A DNA stretch of 64,000 nt from Agrostemma githago (Eukaryota > Streptophyta > Magnoliopsida > Caryophyllales > Caryophyllaceae): the NCBI GenBank assembly GCA_958450325.1, contig OY288244.1, forward strand, positions 31,412,424 to 31,476,423, written 5' to 3'. This document shows positions 22,769-35,018 of this stretch, piece by piece; positions within the stretch are counted from its first letter, which is position 1; every line of letters begins with the position of its first letter. A model generated the notes under the pieces. It was not told the DNA's origin and ran no database searches. It worked only from the letters and a program-made list of their open reading frames with translations. The position numbers were made by a program, and so were the translations under genes.

Positions 22769-23430
22769 TGATGTGTGCTAAATTTAGACCATTTTCCCTC
22801 CCATTTAGACCCGTCTTTCCCCCGTTTTGTGAGATTAGAGTGCGATAGGATTCGATGCCGAAAGCATGACTGTGCTTCCACGAGCACAAGAGAGGGGAAT
22901 GTCGTCCGAAAAGCAAAGCACAAAACTTAAAGTTCAAGCCATCCAATCATACAACGAAGAGCGAGACAAGAAAAGAGGTCATGAAACCATCGGGTGAAGT
23001 TTCATCCGATAAGACACCACCGGGCGAAGTTTCGCCCGACGACAATTCGACCTCCCCGAAGATCTTCAGAAAACTTTGTCCACCGGGCGAAATGACCGGG
23101 CGAAACTTTCACCCATCGGGTGAAGTTTCACCCGACGGTAGAGAGGCCCCAAAAACGCAAAACTGGAAGGAAGTCCACCGGGTGAAGTTTCACCCGGTGA
23201 TATTGGCTCGTGACTGGCTGATTTCGCAGGCTGAAGTTTCACCATATGAAGACACATTGGGCAAAAGTCTCACTAATGGAGCGACAAGTTGGATTTGGGA
23301 TTGAGTTTAAGGATACATTAAGCCATTACTATATATATAGATACCCTAGTTAGTTGCATATAATCAATCATTAAACCTTCCATTATCACATCATATTCCA
23401 TTAGATCATTTTATTAGCTTTGATAGAAAG
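22769..23430 (+). repeat. Athila family-A LTR fragment
   Basis: Begins exactly at TGATGTGTGCTAAATTTAG, the start of the A3 LTR, so it represents a second family-A insertion, into the Tat LTR. Compared with A3 it lacks about 115 bp after gagtgcgat. The palindromic array (about 22990-23260) and a TATA stretch (ctatatatatag) are intact. It is cut at 23430 by element A2; its remainder should lie beyond the right end of A2, outside the window. Confidence 0.88.
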
Positions 23431-25012
23431 TGATGGTATGGATTTGTCGTGTATCCTACCGATCAAATAAACCAACTATTCCTAACAAGTAGCTAGGGTA
23501 AGTCGGGTCGATCCACGAAGACGGAAAACAGGTCTAGACTAAGGTTTACCTAAACACAAGACTAGGTGACGAGGTCACAAGGGAGGATAACTAACGAGAA
23601 TTGATTACAAACACAATTGCTAGGCTAAGAACAAGAGTAAACAAACTAGGATGATGAAAAAGAAGAAGCTAGAATTATGAATGAACTAGGGATGAGATAA
23701 ACTAAATGATTCAACTAAGCTAAGTCCAAACAATAAACAAGAAGAACAATTACTAAGATGATGAAGAAACCAATTAGGGGAAGAGTAGGGTTAGGTCGGG
23801 TTCATAGGTGTATAAGGCTAGTGGGGAAATCGAGGGTGTAGGTTTCATCTAGTCACTAAGGTAAATCCCCGCTCTCGCGTCAAAGACAAACCCGAAAACT
23901 CAAGTAAGATGCTACCCAAAACAAGAGAGTTCAACCACAAATCAAGCATGCAACAAGAAGGAGGAAACTAGCAAGTGTAGCATGGCCACTACCACCCTAA
24001 CAAACATTTCATTAAATACATGGCATGCAAGATAAGTGACTAGCAACAAAGATTCAATCTTTACCCACAATCAACCCTAATCACCCATATGAACACATAA
24101 TCCCCCTACTAACCGCACAAGAATCTACTCACTCATATCTAAACTAACACTAACACAAACAAGAGAAAACATCAAGAGAACAAAAATAATCATTATGAGA
24201 ATTAAACAAGGATGAACAACAAACAATAGATAAAGATTAAAACTTGAATAACAATGAAAGATTAAAGGAAAAGAGAGAAGAGTGATTATACCAAACTAGT
24301 AAGGAGAAAAGATTGAAACTTGTATAATAAGAAAACCCAAATACATCCACTAAGGTTGTCAATCTTGATAGAATCGTCAAGAATTCCCTTAATACAAGAG
24401 TAACTACTATGATTAAGCTAAGATTAAAAAAAGATTAAGGAAACATTAAAGAGAAACTAAGCTAATGATAAGAGTTCTCTAACTAGGGTTTTGTATCATG
24501 TAGTCTCCTTAAAACAATACAAGAGAGGGGTATAAATAGGGTTGCACGAATAAGGGAGGCGAAAGAATGAAGACGGGTGTAGCTGGGTCCTTCCCGGCCA
24601 GGAAGGAGGTGATCCCGGTCGGGAAGGTAATGCTCCCGGCCGGGATGGCCCCACAGTAAGCCGTCTCTTCTTGTCTTCTCATCCCGGTCGTGATGGATGT
24701 GGTCCCGGTCGGGATGTGTCCTTATTTGATCTTCCTAGGCTTCTTATCGATGCTCGGTGCTTGGGATATCATCAAGTGGGCTCCATGGGACTCGGGATCG
24801 AGTCTAAGTCACCGAATCATCGTCGCATCTCTTCATTGGGTCCATATGCGCTGGAAACGAGTCGGAATCGTTCCATTTCTCCAAGATAGGCCTTAGGAAC
24901 CTAAAACAAGCTAGAAGAAGCGTAAGTAGCCTCGAAACCGCTCTAAAGAGCAATTCCACAAGAGAAAATGGGACCAAACACAAGAAATAAGCACCACAAA
25001 ACAAACTTATCA
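23431..25012 (-). repeat. A2 3' LTR
   Basis: 1582 bp from tgatggtatgg to aaacttatca, homologous to the A1 LTRs. Left flank gaaag (23426-23430). On the minus strand the array is followed by CCCTATTTATACCCC as the TATA region (complement of about 24524-24538). More diverged from A1 than the two A1 LTRs are from each other. Confidence 0.92.
24591..24716. repeat. Palindromic array in the A2 LTR
   Basis: Five copies of TCCCGRYCGGGA or near variants, including tcccggccggga, in 126 bp, directly upstream (minus strand) of the TATA region. Confidence 0.82.
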
Positions 25013-26859
25013 ACTCCCCCACACTTAACCCTTACTCGCCCTCGAGTAAGCACGAACTAACTAATAACTAAAAGAAACTAGACTACTAACCGAGCGGGTA
25101 TTAGCGCACCCTACGCCCTTTCAACTCACGCGAGAACACTTATAGGAAAAGTGCTCTCCGCAAGGCAAGTGAGGTCTTGCGACAAAATTGCGGATACAAT
25201 CGAACACGAAAACACATAAACACACAAACAATCGAACGAACAAACAAACAAACAAACGGTTGCATCCAAGAATAAACAAATACCGCTTACCTCAGAAATG
25301 TAGTGAAAGAAACACCGGTTAAGGACTCAAGGCAAGTGACAACGTTCCCAAGCTATTATTACAAACCGAAATGGACAAAATCCTAATAGTATGACAACAA
25401 AGCTATAAAAACGTTGGTAACTTACCTAGGTCCTCCTAACCTTCTAAGAACGTACTGCGGAATGATAGGCAGGATGGAAAAAGGATGAACCACAGAGTTA
25501 GTCGACACTGTAGGTAAAGTGAAGCGCCGCCCCCTTTAGCGATAAGACAAGAGGGTCGTCCCATACTCAAAAATAGCTCAACTAGTCTAAGTAAAAAAGT
25601 GGATATGGTTGCAAAGTGAGGGAATATCGACCATTACCGCTATCATCATTCCTAGGGACTCAGTCCTTTGGTAGGCTCTTCACGATAACAATCGGTAAAA
25701 GGCTTATTTTTGAGGGGTAAGATCTTTTTGTAAAACCATTTTCTTGGCATCTTTCTTTTGTATTTTGCTTTTGATTCACTATGCCATTTCTTTTTCTTCT
25801 TTCTTTTTTTTTTCTTTCTTTTTCATGGTTTGCCCTTTTGGCCAAATTTTGTATTGTAGGCAACTCTTGCAACCAAGTAGGGAACTTCAACAAATTGCAA
25901 CTTATTTGTGGAAATGTGTAGAAGGTGGTTAAATGGATAAGTCGGGGGCGCCTTCCCTTCAAACCCACAAAAATGTGAAAACTTGGACTAATCAAACAAT
26001 TTCGAACACGGTCACCTAAAAGACGGGACTCAGAAACCAAGGCCTTTTCACTCCATGGGGTGGTCAAGGTGGTCAATATGCAAATCCCGAAGTAAATCCC
26101 TAGAAGACTAGGTGGACTCAAGGTAAAGGACAAATGAGATTATTGATTTCAAGTCATTCTACTAGACTAAAGTCCAAAAAACGATTTATATCACTAGAAA
26201 GGGAAAGTAAACACTTGCGCACTAGCCTCAAAACCGAGTTTTCGAAAACCTTTTCTACACAAGAAACAAACTAAACAAGACGAAACAAAGACGAAACGAA
26301 ACAAGACAAAACAAAACAAGCACACAAAGAAATAAACAATCACAACCCCAAACTTTCCAAACAAGCAACCGCATCAACCACAAACTCTAAAAAAACTCCA
26401 CCCGAGCATCCATCATCACAAAAAATACCAACCGCCAAACTCCGCAAGAGACAAAGAGGGAAAGGGATAAAATCATATTACCGGATGTCTTGAGAGCCCT
26501 CCAAAGTTAACGGTGATCAAGCAACCTACAAGGAAAAAGGGGGCAAGACACGCACGCAAAACACAAAAATACGACACAAAGACACAAGGAAAAAGAAGAC
26601 ACAAAAGATTTTTTTTTGGTTTTTAAGAAATTTTTTCAATTTTTTAGGAATTTTAGGAATTTTTCGAAAAAACTACGAAAACAAAACAAAACTAAGATAT
26701 CGCTCCCCCACACTTAAACCGAGTAATGTCCTCATGCTCGATCGGTGATGTGTGGAAAACACTAAAAAAGGAGAAAAAAAGGAAATAAAACTAAAAATCA
26801 AAATGAAAGGGAAGAAAGGGTAGAATGTGTTGGGCCTAGGTGTAATCAAGTCACCTAGG
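25013..26859 (-). other. A2 polypurine tract and 3' internal region
   Basis: The minus strand of 25013-25026 is aagtgtgggggagt, a polypurine tract ending at the 3' LTR. The rest matches A1 43606-45512 with small indels, for example the shared ctcgccctcgagtaagcac. It has no coding frame. A pyrimidine-rich stretch (about 25785-25825) and the second copy of the cccccacacttaaaccgag motif (about 26706) are also shared with A1. Confidence 0.8.
26835..26859 (-). other. Stem-loop in A2, T1 insertion edge
   Basis: cctaggtg-taatcaagt-cacctagg: perfect 8-bp arms and a 9-nt loop. The last five bases (CTAGG, 26855-26859) form the left target duplication of T1; the right copy is CCAGG (52403-52407). Confidence 0.75.
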
Positions 26860-29022
26860 TGTAGACACCCAGATTTGGACCTGGTGGCTGCAGAAGTGCC
26901 CAACAAACACCCGATGACGATAGGACTGCAACGCGACGCGGGTTCGCGACGTTTTAGATAGTTTTTCTATAAGAACGGATCAAATAAATTACTCGGGCAA
27001 ATTAAACTAGCATGATGGCAGCCTTAGTCGTGTCGTTACGGTTGCATAGACACTAATTAGAGTCAATTCCGACACCGGAACCCCGAGTCGGTCCCGAAAC
27101 TCAAACGGAGTCAACACCGAGCCAAGTGAACCTCGGGATGCACACCCGAGGCCCACCAAGTTCACGGCGCTAGGTCATGGAAGGGAAACCTTAACCCCCA
27201 AGATACATATTATACACCCGTCCCACGGTTTTGGAAAGTATCAAAATCGTATCTTCAAAACTCCAACCGCCCCACCTTACGCGCCTTGGTCTCCTCACGC
27301 CTAAGCTCAGGCACCTGAGTCTTGGTGCGCCTCAGCTCAGGCGCCTATATGGGCGACGAGGGCCGAAAACACCTATAAATACCCCCCTTCACGCCCTCAT
27401 TTCGACACACAATTCAATTCTCTCTTCTCCCTTTAAACTCTCGCTAAGGGCTCGCACTCCGACACCCGAGGCAAACGATCCACTCGATCGTAGTTCCGAT
27501 AAAAAAAGCGACATCGACACTACTCCTCACCTTCGAGCACCCCACTCGATACCGAGGTGCCTGTGATCGACTAGCTCAAAACTAGTACCCAGGTTCTGTC
27601 GGATTAGCCGCAGAACTAGTCCTTAGTAACAAAGCTCTGCCGGAGTAGCCGCAAGAGGGTCAAGCATTAAGGGAGTTCTGCCGGAATCACTGGTCAAGCT
27701 AGGAGGATCCGCCTGTTGATCGAATCGTCACTAGGTTGTCATCTAAACAAAACATTCCATATTTGCACTTTCTACTATTATGCATTACGACAACATTAGA
27801 CGTGGGCACTAGGCCCACAAAACATCTACTAAAATACATAACATCCCAACTTCAACCACAAACACTAAAATACACTAAATAGACCCGAATAATTCCGAGA
27901 TCCGTTCTCGAAACTATCTATGCATCGAGTCCCGTTTAGTGTATACTCCGAGGGTGCAACTCTTCACTATGTGATTTACCTACATTCGCATTTACAGTTT
28001 TTCGTATGATTTATTGCTTTTATGATCTTATAATCGCATGCTAAATCACCTAACACGGAATTCAAGACATAAAACAACTAAAATTGAACAAAGTGATGGT
28101 CGGGTTCCGTATTAGTCCCGGTGCTTGCCATGCATGGTTTGACGCATCTCTATTAATACCGAACCGATACATCTTAAGCAGAATACTAGGTAAGGTATAC
28201 CACGAGAATGACTAATATCCGTATTATCGCGTTAAAACTGGTTTGCTAATACGTATAATACTAGTACTCTCTACTCTCCTACGTGCATCTTTTCATGGCC
28301 TGCTTGTCACGTGAAATCGCATGCAAAGAATGTAAACACAACTACTTTGACGACAAAACTTACCTGTCCTTAAAAGAACCGACGTAGCAAAAAGCATAGG
28401 ATTAAAAAACCGGATGTTACAGTACTTCCACCGCAACGAAAGAACTAGGATATCAACCCACCGATTGATTAGTAGAGGCCGCTATAGTGCGGGCGGGATT
28501 GGGTGTTGACATCTATCGGATGTTGGCTTCCCAATACGTACCCTCACCCCTTACTCAGAATCGTCGGTTTTCGGATGTCCGAAACCATTGGCAACGAGAG
28601 TCATTTCAGGCATGGAGTGCTTAAGGGTACAAGTCTTTATCTTTAGGTCCCGTGTCACTCAACTTTGAGCCGGCAAGGAATCAAAGTTGACTTGAACGGT
28701 TTTCGAGTCCCCATAATTGACTCGGTGGCGACTCCACAAATCAACGACAACTTCAGTTCACTAAAAAGGTCGCCTCACCAAACAAAACGACCTTTAAACA
28801 TTGACAACCACGACTCAATCGATTCCCAAACGGAAACACGGGTGTCCCACCCATCTAGTACAAGTCCGGATCTTCATCCAAATCGAGGTCCGACACTCCG
28901 CCCCGTATGCGAGATCGGACCGGCCCCCGGCAGGGAGGGGGCTGCGTGGGTGGCCGCTGCCACACGTTGAAAACCGGGACGATCCCGCGCGGGGCGCCGG
29001 GCGGTGCGGACGGACGTCCACA
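26860..29022 (+). repeat. T1 5' LTR
   Basis: 2163 bp, TGTAGACACCC to CGTCCACA. The TATA box tataaata at 27374-27381 follows a GC-rich block with repeated gcgcct/aggcgc and ctcaggc motifs (about 27283-27345). Its two ends match the split 3' LTR (1440 + 719 bp). Confidence 0.93.
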
Positions 29023-29025
29023 GTT

Positions 29026-29043
29026 TGGCGACTCCGCTGGGGA
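29026..29043 (+). other. T1 primer-binding site
   Basis: tggcgactccgctgggga, of the type attributed to tRNA-Arg in Tat/Ogre elements. It begins three bases after the LTR end. Confidence 0.8.
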
Positions 29044-30522
29044 TTTGGAAACAAGTTTCCAGCGGTGGTGTAACTTGAACGAAGTCAGTGAAGCTCATTT
29101 CTTAGTTCCTAGTTGTGGCACTACAGGTTTTGGCCCCAAAAATCCCACCCTAACCAATATCATGACCAATCAACCTCTTCGCGGTAAGATCTTTAGGGAC
29201 ACGCGGAGAGACCCTCGATTGACGCTCCGACCGCCTAACGCGTACCCCGCGGGAATAATAAGCAGATAGTTCCGAACGGACGGTATGACACTCGTCTCCC
29301 CAGATCATTGTCAATGCCTAAGTAAAGACTATTCGTGGGCGGTAGCCTACCCTAAACCTACCCGAGTCTGCATCCTGCATGAGTGTATGCATTCCTAGTT
29401 ATTTGTAGCGTGTTTGAACAATCCAACGCAAATAAAACACTAAAATCCGGATTCAACCACGCCAACATATTCAACCGCACCCAAATCCGTTTTCGAAAAA
29501 TATCTCATCTCTCCAAAATGATTTCTGAAACACCGATACTCCGGTCGAAACATGATTTCTAAGAAAAAATGTTTTCAAATGCCATCGTCATGGCCAAATT
29601 TACACTCGATATTTTCATGCAAAATATATTTTCAAGCGTGTTCACATGGCTAAAGTAAAACCCGTTTAAACAACAAACACCGCTAATACTACCGAGACTC
29701 CCTATTAATGGTATCAAGGTACGCCAAACGGTTACATTTCATTTGCAAAGAAAAGAAAGAAAATGTTTTTACACACACACACCGTTAACACCACCAAAGC
29801 TTCAATTAACGAAGTCAAGGAATCCCAAAATGGTCACATTCTCAAAACACTTTTCACAACACACCACCATCCATTGACGAGTATTATGGCAATCAACAAA
29901 TGTAGACCGTTTATTTTAAAGAAAAACAACGACTTTTTCAAAAAAAAAACACTGACTACCTAAACCTTGACAAGGATTTAGTCACACCTTTAAAGCACCA
30001 CGCACATCCACTATCGAACTAGCTAATTAATAGTAGTCTCGATAAAAAGTCACTTCGTCATTTTTAAAGCCGGTCCACCTAACGGCCTTGTTCCTTTAAA
30101 AAAAAAAGTTTACACTTTCGCTATCGTCGAATTCCCGACACACACATAGCAACACACATTTTACGTCACAAACAATGTCACCACACCGTCGTCACCCTAG
30201 TTTTGCGAAATCACCTTTTTCAGAACGACTTTTTCTGCGAGTATCGGTCGTTTTCAGAAAAAATATAAAAATTCTTTGATCCTGAGCCGGGATCGCGATC
30301 AATTCCTTATGTCGTACCACTGTGTGTTTAACTGTCTATGTTAGCCAATAGGATCATCTCTACTCAGATTTTACATTTTTGGGTCGTCTCGTTCCGAGAA
30401 GTCCTCTTTAAACCTCACCTGCGAGGTTTGTGTCACATCGTCTCGTTACAGAGACAGAAAATTCATTAGGCGTCCCGCCAAGTACACCAAGAGTCTAGAA
30501 AAGCACTCGAGTCCCTAAATCA
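29044..30522 (+). other. T1 leader
   Basis: Long leader homologous to that of T0 (gtagcctaccctaaacctac at about 29342). No conserved ORF, so there is no sign of the extra ORF that some Ogre elements carry before gag. Confidence 0.65.
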
Positions 30523-31154
30523 GTGACCGCACACACCCGCGGGTCGAGGGTCTCGTTTCCGCGTCGCTCGATAACGAGCATTTCTCGAGTCTCCAACTTT
30601 TCAGGTGGATTCAACCTCACGCTCATGTCTCACTTAACTAGGCCCAAAATGGCACCAAGTAGCAATGAAAGCAGCGCCGATCAACTCAACGCCCTGATGA
30701 ACGTGGTCCATGGGGTACTGGGGATAGTGTCATCGATCTCCTCTTCCATCGACGACGTTAGACGTGCCTCGACACCTTGGAAGGCTCTGAAAGGAAACCT
30801 CGGGAAGGACCGATAAGCCGGGATCTGGTGCTTAGTGGGGATCCGTATGTTGAATACGCCAGGCTCGCACGCCCTGTGGAACCTACAGGCCTTCACCGTC
30901 CCTTTAGGCAGTTCACTGAATTAGGAGAATCCTACGCTGAGGCCCTCCGGAAGTTGCAGGAGGTCTGGCTATTATGGCCAGTAGGACCCACCCCAGACCC
31001 ACCTATAGAAAAAAGGGGAGCAGGTTGGAATCCCAACGCCTACTGCTTATACCATCAGGGTCGGGGGCATGAAACCCAAGTGTGCACCGAGCTCAAGCAT
31101 GAGGTGCACGACCTGATCGATAAGGGGGTCTACGTCCCCGTAGGGTGCCTCTAG
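30523..31154 (+). pseudogene. T1 gag remnant
   Basis: Two overlapping frames (30523-30816 and 30777-31154), so at least one frameshift. The second part carries ESYAEALRKLQEVWLLWP, GPTPDPPIEKRG and the knuckle YCLYHQGRGHETQVCTELKH (C-x2-H...GH-x4-C), followed by EVHDLIDKGVYVP. This is the C-terminal, nucleocapsid-like end of Tat gag. The capsid portion is much shorter than normal. No protease follows. Confidence 0.75.
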
Positions 31155-31689
31155 AGAAGAACTGACTCCAGGTATCAACGAAGTAACCAACGCGAGCACC
31201 GAGAGCCTCATCAGTGCAGGTTCCTCTAGAGACCGCATAACCAGTCTTAGTCAAAGTCTAGTTTGTCTTAGGGCCTAGACTAGAATAATAATAACTACCT
31301 TGTCTCCCATTCTATCGAGTCCAGGAAGGTGCGGGGGGACATGTCCTCCACCTCCCCCAAAACAAAACACGGGCACCTAGCCCGTCTACTATTATTATCA
31401 ATAAAACAATATCCTTTTATTTTACAAATATGCCTTGACAATCGCTTAACTTTTTTCTAAAAAGAAACGCTTAAGATCTCGACTTTGTGCCAATTATCGA
31501 TAACAACTGACTAAAATACAAGGGCTATCACGAACAACCCACTCAACTTCACCCTAAGAAGGAAATCGGGAATAACAACCTTAGGCTCAAACAATCGCTA
31601 ACCAAACGACAATAAACTCTGAAGCAAGCGAACCTCCATCGAACCAAACTTCCCCAACACGACCTAATACGAAACCTGCCTGATAAGTC
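31155..31689 (+). other. Junction region lacking protease and reverse transcriptase
   Basis: About 535 bp join the end of gag to the middle of RNase H. No DTG/DSG protease motif or RT block could be found in any frame, so a deletion of roughly 2 kb relative to a complete Tat pol is inferred. Confidence 0.55.
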
Positions 31690-33480
31690 TATAAGCAACC
31701 GTATCTCTAGGAGTCAAAAACCTCAGAGTACACAAAAATTCATCCTTAGTATTCAACCGAGCCACGGGAAACCGGAAGGTCTACAGCGAAAGCCTAACCC
31801 CATACCAAACCAAAGTAGAAATAGTGTCCCGGGAATTCACCAAAAATCGATTTCATACACATACCCCGCAAAGAAAACCAATTTGCTGCGCATCATCCAA
31901 ACTAGCCTCACTAGTAAACATGCCCGATCATCTCTTCTCTGTGCCCGTTTGCGTTGAAAGAAGCGAACAACCATCCTACACCCATAGCCCCGAAACCGAT
32001 GACATCCCCGAAGAACCTTGGTACAAAGCGATCATAGGCTTTAAAATCCACAGGTCATATCTGCCCAACACTAACGCCAAGAACAAAAGAGCCCTACGAA
32101 TACAAGCCACAAATGATGTCCTAAATCAAGGACTACTATACAAACGAACCCCACAAGAAGTCCTCCTTAGGTGCACAAACAAAAACCAATCCGAGAGAGT
32201 CATGGAAGAGGTACATGACGGAGAATGCGGACCTCACATGAGTGCACACCTACCAGCCCGAAAAATAATAAGACTAAGCTATTACTGGGTTACCTTAGAG
32301 GCAGGCTATCGACGTCATGTCCGACACTGTCACAATTCCCAAATACTTGCCAACATTTGGCACCTACCTCCATATCCTCTACACACCATAGCTATACCCT
32401 GGCCTTTCTCTACCTGGGGAATAGACACCATAGGAAAAGTATGCTCATCCGGGACCGATGGACATTGTTTTATACTAGTGGCCGTCGATTATTTCACTAA
32501 ATGGGCAGAAGCCGCCTCTTACACCGTACTAACTTCAAAACAAGTAGTCAAATTCTTACAAAACAACATTATCTACCGTTACGGAATACCTCACGAAATA
32601 ATTAGCAACCAGGGGGCTCACTTTAGGGCCGATACCCAATAAAATCCTAGACAGATACAAAATCCAAAAAAAAAACACACGAAACCTCACCCTATAGACC
32701 ATAAACCAACGGGGTCGTAAAGGCAGCAGACAAGACCATAACCACAATCCATAAGAAAATGATAGACGATTACCGGGATTGGCCAAACAAAATCCCCCTT
32801 CGCCTTACGGGGACACCGAACATCCTATAGAACACCCACCGGAGCTACACCACATTACCTAACCTACGGTTCCGAAGCCGTCCAACCAATAGAACTAGGA
32901 ATACCATCATTGAGTATATTAGCCGAAAGGGGTATCCGCGAGGAAGAATGGAACCAAACGGTACGACAAGCTAGTACTCCTAGACAAATGTAGGATACAC
33001 GCCTTACCCACCGTACAAGCCTACCAATAACGCATCCAAGGAGCCTTTAATAAACGAGTGAAATTCCGAAACATATACGAGCGAGATTTAGTAATCAAAC
33101 CCATTAGAGCACCCCTTCCCGTTAACCCTAGGGGGGAAATTCAAGCCAAATTAGGCGGGCCCTTACCTCGCCGAAAAAATACTCTCCGGTGGCGCAGTAA
33201 TCCTCATCGACCTAAACGGTCAAGAATTCTCAACCCCGACCAACATGGATCAACCCAAACGATACTACCCCTAGACACCCTGCAAACCACGTACCAACCT
33301 CCGACTCAGGGGGAAGCAACAAACAACAACAAAATAATTAATCAAGTTCGCATCGATAATTGGCATATACGAGTCTAAAGCAAACTCACTCACTTTTTTT
33401 TTAAAAAAAAGAGAACTACGAACATGGTTTGATTCTGCCCAAAAGCGGATACGTAGGCAACCCGTCCTCGGGTACAACCA
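31690..33480 (+). pseudogene. T1 RNase H (C-terminal part) and integrase, inactive
   Basis: RNase H tail at 31715-31800: LGVKNLRVHKNSSLVFNRAT, where HKNSS stands for the usual H.DSS, so the acidic residue is lost. The open stretch 31824-32642 covers ASLVNMPDHLFSVPVCVER and the integrase zinc domain VHDGECGPHMSAHL...RHCHNSQI (second Cys of HHCC replaced by Ser). The core follows: WGIDTIGKV and VAVDYFTKWAEAASY, then IISNQGAHF in place of IxxDNGxxF, so the second catalytic Asp is Asn. After 32642 the integrase C-terminus is readable in pieces with stops (YLTYGSEAVQPIELGIPSL near 32865). A typical Tat post-integrase tail ends at about 33480. Confidence 0.85.
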
Positions 33481-33578
33481 AACAACTAAACAAAACAGTT
33501 GATTAATCAATTCATGAGTAAACCGGAATTCCTCCCACGACCCGGTCAATGAGTGAGTTAAAATGACGAAGCACAAAC

Positions 33579-33833
33579 GACGAGCCGAGGACGAGGTGAA
33601 AACCCGAAAAAGCGCCCCGGGCAAAATGAAGAAACGAGTTGCGAGCCGTTGTCAAAAAAAAATGACGAGCCGAGGACGGGGTGAAAACCCGAAAGGGCGC
33701 CCTGGGCAAAATGAAGAATCGAGTTGCGAGCCGTAAAAAAAACACAAAAAAAGCAAAAAAAAAGGGTAAGCCGAGGACGGAGTGAAAACCCGAAAGGGCG
33801 CTCCGGGTAAAATGAAGAATCGAGTTGCGAGCC
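33579..33833 (+). repeat. Tandem repeat 1 of T1: three ~70-bp units with A-rich spacers
   Basis: Units at 33579-33648, 33664-33733 and about 33765-33833 share gagccgaggacg, gtgaaaacccgaaa, gggcaaaatgaagaa and cgagttgcgagcc. Spacers are nearly pure A (15-35 nt). It lies just after integrase, where Tat elements often carry tandem repeats. Open minus-strand frames here are a by-product of the repeats. Confidence 0.85.
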
Positions 33834-34038
33834 ACCACAAAAAAAAGAAGAAAAAAAATAAATGTGCTTCTCATTAAAAACAAAACTGGTTAAATCGAGC
33901 CCTTGTCGAGGCATCTACATCTATCATCCAAAATCCGGACATCCCGAAAAATTAACAACGTGTCTAAACTCCTCAAAAACTAGTACTAATACGCCACATA
34001 ATATCAACTAATACAACATAGTACTAAACGGCTGGGGT
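33834..34038. other. T1 spacer between repeat 1 and the antisense ORF
   Basis: A-rich sequence without ORF or repeats. The stop of the minus-strand frame is at 34039. Confidence 0.4.
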
Positions 34039-35018
34039 CTACCGGTCCAACTTCTCCCTACCCTTACCATTCGGGTGTGACTGCTTGCATTCTTCCTTCT
34101 CGATTTTTTGAAAGCAAGCTTCTAACGCCCTATCCAAACATGAATCCAAAAAATCCCGCTTCCTCTGCTCTTTCGCAGCTTTAATATGGGTCCTGTTAGT
34201 CTTGGCCCGTTCGGATGAACTGACTAAACTAGGATTGGTCCCACTGTCTCTGGTTAGGCACTTAGTCTCTCGAGTCTCCTCTTCGCCTCTTAACGGCGCT
34301 GTCTTCCTAACTTTTGGGTCGGTCTGTCCCGACGGATATCCACAAACTCTCTTCCAGACGAAAGTATTGTCAGTCGGTCGATCAACGGGATGCAAAAACT
34401 TCTGCTCACAAGACACCCTAAACCCCCTAAGAAAACACTCGGTCCACGGATCAAGATTAGAAATGACCTTAGCATCATCTGGAATAGGAGGTCGGACACC
34501 TATCTGATTTGACAACATGCTCGGGTAAATATAAACTTGATCCCTCATGGATAGTAGTAACAAAGCCCAGGTCGAAGACGAAAATGGAAACCCAACGCGC
34601 CCACTAATTTTCCACCACGGGATGGACCACCCAATGACAAACTCTCCCCTAACCAAGTAGGAAAACCAATCCCCCTCTTAGGTACTTTTATTCCACATCA
34701 ACACCATTTTCCGGGCCGTGAAACCCCGTTAGTTGCAATCTTTGAAACACCGGGGAGGATCGACCAAACCGAGCCGCTCTTGCAACCAAGCCTGCACAAA
34801 ACGCGGCGAAGCATCACACCTCCAAAGTCAAAGCAACCACAAAACAAATAAAACCAAGCTGTAAGAACACAACAAAAAACACACACCTGTGAAATTGTCC
34901 TAGAATCGTGAGAAGGTATCCCCTGTACCGGAACACTAGCATTAAGACCCAGAACAGGCTCACCCAAAATAAGCATAGAGAGTGTCCGCCCATGTTCCAT
35001 TGCCATCACCACATCCAA
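34039..35018 (-). pseudogene. Second antisense ORF of T1, unknown function
   Basis: Minus-strand pieces: 35018-34888 (EHGRTLSMLILGEPVLGLNA, ending at a possible donor gtgtgtg), about 34786-34727 (AWLQERLGLVDPPRCFKDCN, after a possible acceptor tgtgcag, then a stop), and the open frame 34656-34039 (VIGWSIPWWKISGR, YIYPSMLSNQIGVRPPIPDD, then a Lys/Glu-rich tail QRKRDFLDSCLDRALEACFQ). The WLQERLGL and YPS..NQIG patterns recall extra ORFs of plant gypsy elements (DUF7745-like, from memory). No start exon or continuous frame could be assembled. It lies downstream of the PMD gene in the same direction. Confidence 0.4.

Noticed and set aside
22654..22946. Minus-strand ORFs spanning the 22769 junction
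   Set aside because: They cross the boundary between two different LTRs, so they cannot represent an old gene.
28665..29269. Overlapping ORFs on both strands at the end of the T1 5' LTR
   Set aside because: GC-rich LTR end with few stop codons. Similar frames recur in the 3' LTR copy at 52072-52536 only because of the shared sequence.
33512..33914. Several overlapping minus-strand ORFs of about 120 codons
   Set aside because: They arise from the tandem repeat at 33579-33833, which stays open in several frames. No conserved domain.
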